Source of the DNA: Sphingomonadales bacterium | Lineage (GTDB): Bacteria > Pseudomonadota > Alphaproteobacteria > SMXS01 | DNA: 64,000 nt | Direction of reading: 5' to 3' | Assembly (NCBI GenBank): GCA_022844405.1 | Contig: JALHLV010000014.1 | Span: 35,261-99,260 of the forward strand | In this document: positions 28,231 through 36,172 of the stretch, in pieces | Layout of the letters: the number at the start of each line of letters is the position of its first letter | Numbering within the stretch: position 1 is the stretch's first letter | Notes under the pieces: generated by a model | Told to the model about the DNA's origin: nothing | Database searches by the model: none | What the model saw: the letters and a program-made list of their open reading frames with translations, nothing else | Position numbers and translations under genes: made by a program

Positions 28231-28582
28231 AGCAAATCTTGCCAGGTTGAATCGAGAAATTTACGTCTGCTGGACCCAATGGCCATCACGGGTTCCCTAT
28301 CGTTCAGAGCCGGCGGGCGGAGACCGTCAGCTCAATATCCGTTTCCACTACAGCCCGCCGAGCGATACCGCATCGTCATGCTCCGTGGGCAGGCTCGGAA
28401 ACTACTCAGCGGGCGTTATCGCGGAATAAAAACAACGGTGAGTAGGGCGACGGTGCATGTGATGGACGCTTACCGTCGCGCCGCATGGTCCGGCGGCAAC
28501 AGATGCGTTCCGTGCCGGCGACAAGGGTCATCGCCGGTAATTTTCGATAGGTCTCGGTCCTCCGGCTCGAAGATGACGCGAA
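28231..28582. other. Non-coding stretch upstream of the c-di-GMP gene
   Basis: About 350 bp with no convincing gene. It must contain the promoter of the PAS-GGDEF-EAL/BLUF pair on its left side, but I see no clear -35/-10 pair. It ends in the decayed antitoxin remnant. Confidence 0.5.
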
Positions 28583-28707
28583 GCCGCGTGCCTCGATCAT
28601 TGCGGAAGCAAGGGCGAACTCATCCTCCAGCGCGTCATAGGTGGCATTGTATTCGGGATCCTTGCGCCACTCGGCAAAGGTCTCCTCGACGGGAACTTGC
28701 GCCTCAC
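28583..28707 (-). pseudogene. Remnant of XRE/HigA-type antitoxin gene
   Basis: Reading the minus strand, AAGGAGGT (28711-28718) precedes a GTG at 28705-28707, an ideal initiation site, but the frame is broken after four codons. One base later (as if one G was lost from AAGGTT) the frame 28696-28583 encodes VPVEETFAEWRKDPEY, then NATYDALEDEFALASAMIEAR, which matches the conserved N-terminal helix of HigA/XRE antitoxins (FxxxxxDPExxxxYxxLExEFxLAxxxIxAR). The homology stops before the helix-turn-helix. No toxin gene is recognisable next to it. Confidence 0.5.
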
Positions 28708-28723
28708 GTGACCTCCTTGGCCG

Positions 28724-29347
28724 CTACCGCGCACACGTTGCCGCCCAGTCGTTGCCGTCCTTTGCGAGCGTCGCCAATGTGACCGGCTTGCCGCTGAAGT
28801 CGGCGCTGGCCGAGAAGTCGGACGATTGGCTGGCGACCGCCGCTTCCCGCCTTGCGATGGTCAGTACGAACGGCGTCTTGCCGGCCGGGGACACGCGATA
28901 GACCTCGGTGCTTTCGCCGGCGCCGAAGGCCAGGCAGGCGATCATCGCCGGCGTCGCGCCGCGCACGCGCAACGCCTGTTCAAGGTTGAACGGGATCGGC
29001 TCGCCACTCTTGAACCAGCTCAGGGCGATGCCCAAGGGCGAGACCTGGGCCGTCACGTCGCCCAGCCGCGCGGAAGCCGCCTTCGCTTTGGCGGCGGCGG
29101 GATCGAACCTGGCGCCGGCGGGCGGCGCCGCGCCCAGCAGCGTGTCGGCCATGGGGCCCGACGCGACGATCATCTCCCAGTTGGACTGGCAGATCGAGTC
29201 GGCCTGGGCGCGGGGCGTGGGATAGGCCGCCATGGTCTCGGCGCGGCAGCGGGCCAGATAGGCGGCCTGGTTCTCGACCGGAGCGGCCTGCGCCGGAGCG
29301 GCCAGGCCGGGAAACACCAACAGGAACGTCAGATAATGCCAGCGCAT
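28724..29347 (-). CDS. Secreted protein of unknown function
   Basis: A 207-residue protein with a clear signal peptide (MRWHYLTFLLVFPGLAAPAQA, cleavage before APVENQ). No domain is recognised. Three cysteines are seen in the mature part (CRAET, CQSNW, C-terminal TCAR) plus one in ACLAFG, which allows two disulfides in the periplasm. The middle has an alanine/lysine-rich helix (ARFDPAAAKAKAASA). It lies 9 bp upstream of... strictly, its start is 376 bp from nothing on the left and its tail faces the antitoxin remnant; it sits between the TetR gene (10 bp away on the same strand) and the remnant, so it may be co-transcribed with tetR. Confidence 0.6.
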   Translation of the reverse strand: MRWHYLTFLLVFPGLAAPAQAAPVENQAAYLARCRAETMAAYPTPRAQADSICQSNWEMIVASGPMADTLLGAAPPAGARFDPAAAKAKAASARLGDVTAQVSPLGIALSWFKSGEPIPFNLEQALRVRGATPAMIACLAFGAGESTEVYRVSPAGKTPFVLTIARREAAVASQSSDFSASADFSGKPVTLATLAKDGNDWAATCAR

Positions 29348-29356
29348 CGCATCCCC

Positions 29357-29962
29357 CTATTTGCCCTTGAAGCCGGCGGCGATGAAGGCGACCAGCTCGT
29401 CGGGCGAGGTGTCGCTGTACACGGCCTGCAGATGGGCGTCGCGGCTGTAGACCTGGTTCATGATCGCGCCGATGGAGAACGCGAAGCGCTGGCGGACCTG
29501 CTGGGTGTTGAGATGCGGGCAGGCGCGCATCAGCGTGGCGCGCATGCGGTCATAGACCTCGGACATCGCCGACACGTTCAGCCGCTCGGAGGTTTCCGGG
29601 CTGGAGAACAGCAGGCTGCGCAATGCCTTCAGCACGGCGTCGTCGACCCAGATGTGGAAGGCGGTGTCGACCAGCGGCCGGAAGATCTCGGCCACGTCGG
29701 GCGGCGTGCCGCGCTCGTCCAGCGCCTGCAGCGTCTTGAGGATCTCCTGGTTGGCGGGCTGCATGCGGCGGCCGCAGACCACCACGAACAGCCCGTCGCG
29801 CGAGCCGAAATGATAGCTGATCGAGGCGGTGTTGACGCCGGCCAGCACGGTGATGGCGCGCACGGTGGCGGCGTTCGCGCCGGCCTTCGCCAGAATCTCG
29901 TCGGCGGCGGCGATGATCTCTTCCTTGGGGTCGGCTTTGACGGCGGCGGCTTGCTTGCTCAT
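29357..29962 (-). CDS. TetR-family transcriptional regulator
   Basis: A 201-residue one-domain repressor. The N-terminal helix-turn-helix reads EEIIAAADEILAKAGANAAT, then AGVNTASISYHFGSRDGLF, the TetR signature with YHF and a loading Gly. The ligand-binding C-terminal part contains RPLVDTAFHIWVDDAVLK, similar to CerR/DUF1956-type regulators. ATG 29962 is the natural start: the DNA-binding domain begins soon after. Its leader has a near-palindrome (29979-29995), a likely auto-operator. A related AAACATGTT palindrome in front of the LLM-Rieske operon suggests, but does not prove, that this protein controls that operon. Confidence 0.9.
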   Translation of the reverse strand: MSKQAAAVKADPKEEIIAAADEILAKAGANAATVRAITVLAGVNTASISYHFGSRDGLFVVVCGRRMQPANQEILKTLQALDERGTPPDVAEIFRPLVDTAFHIWVDDAVLKALRSLLFSSPETSERLNVSAMSEVYDRMRATLMRACPHLNTQQVRQRFAFSIGAIMNQVYSRDAHLQAVYSDTSPDELVAFIAAGFKGK

Positions 29963-29975
29963 GGCCCCAGTTTTT

Positions 29976-29995
29976 AAACATGTTCGGAAAATGTC
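29976..29995. promoter_or_regulatory. Candidate TetR auto-operator
   Basis: Imperfect palindrome ACATGTTC-G-GAAAATGT at 29979-29995, 14 bp upstream of the tetR start codon. The half-site core AAACATGTT (29976-29984) matches the core of the operator at 21942-21955. Confidence 0.5.
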
Positions 29996-30072
29996 AACAA
30001 TCGACAGGCGGGATGAGTCCCGCGGCGACGTGCCATCCTCCGGCGGGAAGCCCCCGGTCGCGGCCGACCAGC

Positions 30073-31509
30073 TCAACTCCGGCCGTAGATATCGTCGAAG
30101 CGGACGATGTCGTCCTCGCCGAGATAGCCGCCCGACTGCACCTCGATGATGTGCAGCTCCGCGTCGCCGGAATTGCCCAGCCGGTGCGTGGTCCCTGCCG
30201 GGATGTAGGTGGACTGGTTGGCGCACAGCGTCATGGTGCGGTCGTCGCAGGTCACTTCCGCCTTGCCGCTGACCACCACCCAATGCTCGGCGCGGTGCCG
30301 GTGGCTCTGCAGCGACAGGCGCTGTCCGGGTTTGACCGCGAGGCGCTTGACCTTGAAGCCGGGACCCAGGTCCATGGTTTCGAACCAGCCCCACGGGCGA
30401 AACACGCGCGGATGGGCACGGGTTTCCTCGCGCTCGAGGTCTTCCAGCCGCGAGACGACCGTCTTCAGGTCCTGGGCCGCCTCGGCGCTCGAGACCAGCA
30501 CCGCGTCCTTGGTGGCGACGACGACCACGTTGGCGAGGCCAAAGGTCACCACCAGCGGCCCGTCGCTGCGCACCAGGCTGTCTTTCGTGTCGATGGCGAT
30601 CACGTCGCCCCAGATGGCGTTGCCGGCGGCGTCCTTGTCGGCCACGTCGCGCAGCGCGCTCCACGAGCCCACGTCGCTCCAGCCCATGGACACGGGGATG
30701 ACCACGGCCCGCTCGGTTTTTTCCATGACCGCGTAGTCGATGGAATTGGACGGCGCGGCGGCGAAGCTTTCCTCGTCGAGGCGGACGAAGTCCAGATCGA
30801 TGCGCGCCTTGTCCACCGCCGCCTCGCAGGCCGCCAGCATCGCTGGTTCCAGGCGCTTCAGCTCGGCGAGGAAGTCGGCGGCGCGAAACAGGAACAGGCC
30901 GCTGTTCCACAGGTAGCGGCCGCCGTCCACATAGCCCCGTGCCGTCGCCGCGTCCGGTTTCTCGACGAAGCGGCGGACCGCGAACGCGCCGCCGCCCGGC
31001 AGCGGATCGCCCGCCTCGATATAGCCGTAGCCGGTCTCGGGCTTGTCGGGCCTGATGCCGAAGGTGACCAGCGAGCCGCTCGAGCGCGCGGTTTCGGCGG
31101 CCCTGTCGAGCGCGGCGTGGAACGCGGGCAGGTCGCCGATGACGTGGTCCGAGGGCGACAGCAGCACGAGGGCGTCCGGGTCCTGGCGCCGCGCCCACAG
31201 CGAGGCCACCGCCGCCGCCGGCCCGGTGTTACGGCCTTCCGGCTCCAGGATGATGGCGCCCGGCGTCAGGCCCGCGGCGCGGATCTGTTCGCCGATGATG
31301 AACCGGTAATCGTCGCCGCAGAGCGCGACCGGCGGCGCGAAGCGCGCGGTGTCGGCGAACCGGCGCGCGGTCGCCTGCAGCAGGGTGTGCGGCTCCAGAA
31401 GCGACAGCAACTGCTTGGGGTGGCTGCGGCGCGACAGCGGCCACAGCCGCGTCCCGGACCCGCCGCAAAGAATGGCGGGATGGATCTTTTGGTTCATGCG
31501 CGTACTCAT
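30073..31509 (-). CDS. manC: Mannose-1-phosphate guanylyltransferase / mannose-6-phosphate isomerase
   Basis: A 478-residue bifunctional type II PMI (AlgA/CpsB/XanB family) making GDP-mannose from mannose 1-phosphate and interconverting fructose and mannose 6-phosphates. The nucleotidyltransferase signature AILCGGSGTRLWPLSRRSHP and the FVEKPDAATARGYV motif are clear. The C-terminal cupin isomerase holds QSHRHRAEHWVVVSGKA and the zinc ligands near IPAGTTHRLGN. ATG 31509 has GGGGC upstream; ATG 31497 is possible. GDP-mannose feeds exopolysaccharide and N-linked or glycolipid glycans. It precedes, on the minus strand, the ACP gene and an exosortase-A-type module. Confidence 0.96.
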   Translation of the reverse strand: MSTRMNQKIHPAILCGGSGTRLWPLSRRSHPKQLLSLLEPHTLLQATARRFADTARFAPPVALCGDDYRFIIGEQIRAAGLTPGAIILEPEGRNTGPAAAVASLWARRQDPDALVLLSPSDHVIGDLPAFHAALDRAAETARSSGSLVTFGIRPDKPETGYGYIEAGDPLPGGGAFAVRRFVEKPDAATARGYVDGGRYLWNSGLFLFRAADFLAELKRLEPAMLAACEAAVDKARIDLDFVRLDEESFAAAPSNSIDYAVMEKTERAVVIPVSMGWSDVGSWSALRDVADKDAAGNAIWGDVIAIDTKDSLVRSDGPLVVTFGLANVVVVATKDAVLVSSAEAAQDLKTVVSRLEDLEREETRAHPRVFRPWGWFETMDLGPGFKVKRLAVKPGQRLSLQSHRHRAEHWVVVSGKAEVTCDDRTMTLCANQSTYIPAGTTHRLGNSGDAELHIIEVQSGGYLGEDDIVRFDDIYGRS

Positions 31510-31663
31510 AATGGTGCCCCGATCAGTCTGGGCGTTTGCCGGTCAAAGGGTCAACCACGCAATGATGACAATGTTGCGGCAAGGTGGTTTGGCAGGAGAC
31601 GTTGAGGTCTGGCATGAGCGCGCAGGGAGGCTGGCGGCGTTCGACCGGCAGCACGCTATGGTT

Positions 31664-31909
31664 TCAGCGCTTCCCGTCGACGAACGCCGCCAAACCGCCC
31701 AAGGTCGAGAACGTCTCGGCGCTGATCTCGTCGTCGTGAATCCGGATGCCGAACTCGGTTTCCAGCCGGGCGACGACCTCGACGACGGCCATGGAATCGA
31801 GTTCCGGAAGGTTGCCCAGCAGCGGCGTCGACGCGACCATGGCGCCCGCCCGGCCGTCCAGCCCGAGAGTCTCGTCGAGAAGATCGCGAACCGTGTCGAT
31901 GGTGGCCAT
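31664..31909 (-). CDS. Acyl carrier protein (exosortase-A-type module)
   Basis: An 81-residue carrier protein. The phosphopantetheine attachment serine lies in PELDSMAVVEVVARLE (DSM motif, about residue 40 with the start at ATG 31909; an earlier TTG at 31918 is possible). It is acidic and helical and differs from fatty-acid AcpP (no DSLDTVELVM). The adjacent divergent AMP-ligase and PLP-decarboxylase are the families found in exosortase A loci, where a dedicated ACP also occurs, so it probably carries the substrate of those enzymes rather than fatty acids. Confidence 0.88.
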   Translation of the reverse strand: MATIDTVRDLLDETLGLDGRAGAMVASTPLLGNLPELDSMAVVEVVARLETEFGIRIHDDEISAETFSTLGGLAAFVDGKR

Positions 31910-31997
31910 GAAATCCAAGGGTCGCCTTGCCGCTTTTCGAGCGGTTTATACACCCTTCCACTAAGACGGTCATTCGTCTAACAAGCAGCCTCATGAA

Positions 31998-32015
31998 GGT
32001 AGGGGAAACCCTACC
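31998..32015 (+). promoter_or_regulatory. Short GNRA-like hairpin upstream of the AMP-ligase
   Basis: A perfect 7-bp stem GGTAGGG / CCCTACC with a GAAA loop (32005-32008), 22 bp before the ligase start. Could be part of a leader or mRNA-stability element; the function is not shown. Confidence 0.35.
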
Positions 32016-32037
32016 GCGCGAAGGCAGCGGCTTCATC

Positions 32038-33570
32038 ATGCTATTCGGCGACATCATTGAGCACGGCATGAAGCGCAACCCTCTCGGCGAGGCGTTGCGC
32101 ATGGGCACGGAGGCCGTCACCTATGTGGACCTGGCCGGCCGCGTGGACCGGGCGGCGAGCGCGTTCCTGCGCCGCGGCCTCAAGGCCGGCGACCGCGTCG
32201 CAGTCTATCTGGCCAAATCGGTACCGACGGTCACCGCGCTGCTCGGCGTGGCGCGGGCCGGCGGCGTGTTCGTACCGGTCAACCCGGTGCTGAAGGCGCG
32301 GCAGGTCAACCACGTCCTGGCCGATTCCGGGGCCGTCATGCTGGTCACCTCGGCGGACCGGCTCGCCATGCTGCGGCAGGAGGGCGAGCCGCTGCCGCCC
32401 AGCGTGCGCGAGATCATCCTGGAGTCTGCGTGGGACGCCTTCCTGGCCGAGGCGGGAGACGGCGCCATCGGCTATCCGGGCCCCGGCGATCTGGCGGCGC
32501 TGCTCTATACGTCGGGCAGCACCGGCCTGCCCAAGGGCGTCATGCTGTCGCACCGGAACCTGACCACCGGCGCGCGCAGCGTCGCCTCCTACCTGGACAA
32601 CACCGCCGACGACCGGATCCTGTGCGTGCTGCCGCTCAGCTTCGATTACGGCCTGTCGCAGGTATCCACGGCGCTGCTGAGCGGCGGCTCGGCGGTGCTG
32701 ATCAACCATCTGTTTCCGCAGGACATCCTCACCGCGCTGGAGCGCGAGGCGATCACCGGGCTTGCCTGCGTGCCGCCGCTGTGGCTGCAGCTGCTGACGC
32801 TGGAGTGGCCGGACGGCATCGCCCGGACCTTGCGTTACGTCACCAATTCGGGCGGACGCATGCCGCGCCATGCCATCGCGGCGCTGCGGCAGCGGGTGCC
32901 GGATACGAAGATATTCCTGATGTACGGGCTGACCGAGGCGTTCCGCTCGACCTATCTGGACCCGGACGAGGTGGACCGCCGGCCGGATTCCATCGGCAAG
33001 GCGATTCCCCACGCCCGCATCGACGTGGTCGATGCAGGCGGCAACAGCGCCGCGCCGGGCGAGCCGGGCGAACTGGTGCATAGCGGGCCGCTGGTCGCCC
33101 AGGGCTACTGGAGGGACCCGGAGCGGACCGCCGCCCGCTTCCGCCCGCTGCCGCCGTCGTTCGGTTCGGCCGATCCGGCGGTCTGGTCCGGCGACACGGT
33201 GACTCGCGACGCCGACGGGTTCCTCTACTTCGTCGAACGGCACGACAGCATGATCAAGACGTCCGGCTACCGGGTCAGCCCGACCGAGATCGAGGACGTG
33301 CTCTACGAGGTCGACGGCGTTTCGGAGGCGGTGGCGCTGGGCGTGCCGCATCCGGCGCTGGGCCAGGCCATCGTCTGCCTGGTCAGCCTGCGCGACGAGG
33401 AGGCGACGTCGTCCGACGATGTGCTGGCGCACTGCCGTGCCCAGTTGCCCGCTTTCATGGTGCCCAGGGCGGTGATCCTGCGCGAGACCCTGCCGCGCAA
33501 CGCCAACGGCAAGATCGACCGGTCCGGCCTTGCCCGCGAGATGGCCGGTATGTTCGGAGCGACCGCATGA
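32038..33570 (+). CDS. AMP-forming acyl-CoA/amino-acid ligase, exosortase A-associated type
   Basis: A 510-residue adenylate-forming ligase (TIGR03098-like). The P-loop LLYTSGSTGLPKGVMLSHRN (about residue 160), MYGLTEAFRST and the C-terminal NANGKIDRSGL lysine are all intact. The start ATG 32038 (MLFGDIIEHGMKRNP) is chosen because this family begins with such a helix; ATG 31993 and 31927 lie upstream in frame. It overlaps the PLP-decarboxylase by 4 bases (ATGA) and is divergent from an ACP gene. It probably loads a carboxylate, maybe an amino acid, onto the ACP as thioester. Confidence 0.9.
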   Translation: MLFGDIIEHGMKRNPLGEALRMGTEAVTYVDLAGRVDRAASAFLRRGLKAGDRVAVYLAKSVPTVTALLGVARAGGVFVPVNPVLKARQVNHVLADSGAVMLVTSADRLAMLRQEGEPLPPSVREIILESAWDAFLAEAGDGAIGYPGPGDLAALLYTSGSTGLPKGVMLSHRNLTTGARSVASYLDNTADDRILCVLPLSFDYGLSQVSTALLSGGSAVLINHLFPQDILTALEREAITGLACVPPLWLQLLTLEWPDGIARTLRYVTNSGGRMPRHAIAALRQRVPDTKIFLMYGLTEAFRSTYLDPDEVDRRPDSIGKAIPHARIDVVDAGGNSAAPGEPGELVHSGPLVAQGYWRDPERTAARFRPLPPSFGSADPAVWSGDTVTRDADGFLYFVERHDSMIKTSGYRVSPTEIEDVLYEVDGVSEAVALGVPHPALGQAIVCLVSLRDEEATSSDDVLAHCRAQLPAFMVPRAVILRETLPRNANGKIDRSGLAREMAGMFGATA

Positions 33571-34790
33571 GCGGCCCCGCGCTGCCGCCTGGCGGTTTCG
33601 AGGTGCGCGGCCAAGAGCTGATGGCGGGCGGCCGCAGCGTGACCGAGCTGGCGGGGCAGGCGGGGACGCCGCTCTTTATCTATGACGGCGCGCTGATCGC
33701 CCGCCGGGTCAGCGATCTGCGCGCGGCGATGCCCGCCGGGCTGGGTCTGCATTACGCCATCAAGGCCAACCCGCTGCCCTCGGTGGTCGCCCATCTTGCC
33801 GCGCTGGTCGACGGGCTCGACGTGGCGTCCTCGGGCGAGCTGGAGCGGGCGCTGGCGACCGGCATGGCGCCCGGGCGGATCAGCTTCGCCGGGCCCGGCA
33901 AGACCGATGCCGAACTGCGCGCCGCGGCGCTCGCGGGCATCACCGTCAACCTTGAATCGGCCGGGGAGATGCGGCGCCTGGCGGCCATCTCCGCCGCGCT
34001 CGGCATCCGCGCCCGCGTCGCGGTCCGGGTCAATCCGCTGTTCGAGCTGCGCCAGTCGGGCATGCGCATGGGCGGCGGCCCGAGGCAGTTCGGCGTCGAC
34101 GAGGAAATGGTGCCGGCGCTGCTCGACGAGCTGGCCGGCCTGTCGCTGGAGTTTCTCGGCTTCCACATCTTCGCCGGCTCGCAGGTGCTCAATGGCGAGG
34201 TCTTGATCGACTGCCTGGGCAAGACCGTCGACCTGGCGATCCGGCTGGCGGCCGACGCGCCGGCACCGGTGCGCTACGTCAATCTGGGCGGCGGCTTCGG
34301 CATCCCCTATTTCCCCGGCGACGTGGCGCTCGACATCGGCCGTGTCGGGCAGGCGCTGGCACCGCTGCTCGACCGGGCCCGGGCGGCGTGTCCCGACGCA
34401 TCCTTCGCCATCGAGCTCGGCCGCTACCTGGTGGGCGAGGCGGGGCTCTATGTCAGCCGGGTCGTCGACCGCAAGGTGTCGCGCGGCAAGACGTTCCTGG
34501 TGACCGACGGCGGGCTGCATCACCACCTGGCGCTGTCGGGCAATTTCGGCCAGGTGATCCGCAAGAACTATCCGGTCGCGATCGCCGGCCGGATGGGTGT
34601 GGCGGCGACGGAGACGGCGGACATCGTCGGCTGCCTGTGCACGCCGCTCGACCGGCTGGGCGACAACGTGGCGTTGCCGGAAACCGCGATCGGCGACCTG
34701 GTGGTGGTGTTCCAGTCGGGCGCCTACGGTGCGTCGGCGAGCCCGTCCGGCTTTCTCGGCCACGCGCCGGCAGCCGAGCTATTGGTGTAA
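33567..34790 (+). CDS. PLP-dependent decarboxylase, exosortase A-associated type
   Basis: A 407-residue fold-type III (alanine-racemase-like) decarboxylase, TIGR03099-like, related to diaminopimelate and ornithine decarboxylases. The Schiff-base lysine sits in HYAIKANPLPSVVAHLA (about residue 68). FHIFAGSQVLNGE, NLGGGFGIPYFPG and the C-terminal CTPLDRLGDNVALPE plus VFQSGAYGASAS give the phosphate and substrate sites. Start overlaps the ligase stop. In this system the true substrate is unknown; with the ACP and ligase next door, decarboxylation of a carrier-bound amino acyl group is a reasonable guess, comparable in principle to BtrK in butirosin biosynthesis. Confidence 0.9.
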   Translation: MSGPALPPGGFEVRGQELMAGGRSVTELAGQAGTPLFIYDGALIARRVSDLRAAMPAGLGLHYAIKANPLPSVVAHLAALVDGLDVASSGELERALATGMAPGRISFAGPGKTDAELRAAALAGITVNLESAGEMRRLAAISAALGIRARVAVRVNPLFELRQSGMRMGGGPRQFGVDEEMVPALLDELAGLSLEFLGFHIFAGSQVLNGEVLIDCLGKTVDLAIRLAADAPAPVRYVNLGGGFGIPYFPGDVALDIGRVGQALAPLLDRARAACPDASFAIELGRYLVGEAGLYVSRVVDRKVSRGKTFLVTDGGLHHHLALSGNFGQVIRKNYPVAIAGRMGVAATETADIVGCLCTPLDRLGDNVALPETAIGDLVVVFQSGAYGASASPSGFLGHAPAAELLV

Positions 34791-34963
34791 TCCGGGGGGC
34801 ACGGCCCGGCCGGTTATCCGTCACGCTGGCGGTTGACGGCCGGCGGCTCGACGTCCGATATGTACGCCGCGCACCGCAGGGCCGGCAGCGCACCGGTTTC
34901 CGCGGGTACCGGGTGAACGAGGTGAACGGGAGCAGCGGGACGATGGCAAAGCGGGAGACGACC

Positions 34964-35713
34964 ATGGCGCGGCTGGTTGGCGGCGTTCGGGATTCGGTGG
35001 TAGTGCGCGGTATGGTCCTGGCGGCCTTGCTCGTCCTCGCCGCCGCTCCGGCACGCGCCGAGGGGTCCATCGTCGAGCTGATCGCCGCGGTAAAGCCCAG
35101 CGTCGTCGCCATCGGCAGCCAGGAGGATACCGGCCGCCGGCCGGCCGTCATCCTGGGTACGGGCTTCGCCGTCGGCGACGGCGGCCACATCCTGACCGCG
35201 CTGCATGTGGCGCGCGGCGTGCCCGCCGGATCATTGTCGATCCATGTGGGGCAGGGCGACGATGCCGGGATTTTCCGGGTCAAGCAGATCGCCGCCGACG
35301 CCGATAACGACCTGGCGCTGCTGAAGATCGAGGGCAAGACGCTGCCGGCGCTGCGGCTGTTCACGGGCAAGCCGCTCAGCGAAGGCGAAGAGGTGGCGTT
35401 CACCTTCTATCCGGCCGGCGCGGTCCACGGCCTCTATCCGGCGACGCACCGCGGCATCATCTCGGCCATTACGCCGATTGGACGGGCGCCTGACCGGAAG
35501 GTCATGGCATACCAGCTCGACGCCACCGGCGTCCCCGGCAACAGCGGCGGCCCCATGGTCGATCCGGCGGACGGCACGGTCACCGGCGTAATCAACTCGA
35601 GCTACGTCCCGGATACCGGGGACAGTGCCGCCGACCGGCCGGCGGGCATCACCTTCGCCATGCCGATCCAGGCGGCCGTCGAGCTGCTGAGGAAGGCCGG
35701 GCTGGAGCCCTGA
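34964..35713 (+). CDS. Secreted trypsin-like (S1C) serine protease
   Basis: About 249 residues with a signal peptide (VVVRGMVLAALLVLAAAPARA, cleavage before EGS). The catalytic triad is visible: His in HILTALHVARG, Asp in DADNDLALLKIEG, Ser in GVPGNSGGPMVD. No PDZ domain follows, so it is a single-domain HtrA relative of periplasmic location. ATG 34964 has GGGAGA at ideal distance; ATG 34943 is also possible. The same strand precedes it with the PLP decarboxylase 170 bp upstream. The target protein is unknown. Confidence 0.88.
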   Translation: MARLVGGVRDSVVVRGMVLAALLVLAAAPARAEGSIVELIAAVKPSVVAIGSQEDTGRRPAVILGTGFAVGDGGHILTALHVARGVPAGSLSIHVGQGDDAGIFRVKQIAADADNDLALLKIEGKTLPALRLFTGKPLSEGEEVAFTFYPAGAVHGLYPATHRGIISAITPIGRAPDRKVMAYQLDATGVPGNSGGPMVDPADGTVTGVINSSYVPDTGDSAADRPAGITFAMPIQAAVELLRKAGLEP

Positions 35714-35714
35714 T

Positions 35715-36008
35715 CTAATCGCCTTCGGGCATCACGTCGCCCTCCGGCGACACCACGAAGCGGCCGGTCTGACCGTCCTTGCTGCCGACGCCGTGCCAGT
35801 AGTTGTCGCAGCCCTTGCGCTCCATGCGGACATTCGTGTAGCCGGCCTCCTTGGCCTTGCCCGCGGCCCATCCGGCGGTCGATCCGTCGATCCGGTCGCC
35901 CGGATCGCAGGCCGCCTGGGCGGCGCCGGTGACGCCGGTGGCGGGCAGGGCCGCGAACGTGGCGATCGCCAGGGCGGGCGCGGCGAGAAACGTCATCTTC
36001 CAGTTCAT
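35715..36008 (-). CDS. Small secreted protein with PepSY-like features
   Basis: A 97-residue exported protein. The signal peptide runs to about residue 32 (LPATGVTGAAQA then ACDPGDR). The mature part holds AAGKAKEAGYTNVRMERKGC and RFVVSPEGDVMPEGD, reminiscent of a PepSY/YpmB-type fold with two cysteines (C33 and C67) able to pair. No function known. It is convergent with the protease gene (1-bp gap) and divergent from purC. Confidence 0.6.
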   Translation of the reverse strand: MNWKMTFLAAPALAIATFAALPATGVTGAAQAACDPGDRIDGSTAGWAAGKAKEAGYTNVRMERKGCDNYWHGVGSKDGQTGRFVVSPEGDVMPEGD

Positions 36009-36172
36009 GGCGCAACCTCTTTCGTTTGAGCCACGGGTCCTGTCCGGACCCGCGGTTGGATATGAACGCCCGCCATCAACGCTCCACGGGGCCGGAGGTT
36101 GCGGTAACCATGCGCGGCCTATCATTCGCGCGATTGTGCTAGGGTCGGCGCGCACTCCACCGATTCGAGCCG

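Noticed and set aside
31600..31625. Possible sigma-54 promoter (TGGCAGGAGACGTTGA)
   Set aside because: The GG and GC spacing does not fit the -24/-12 pattern.
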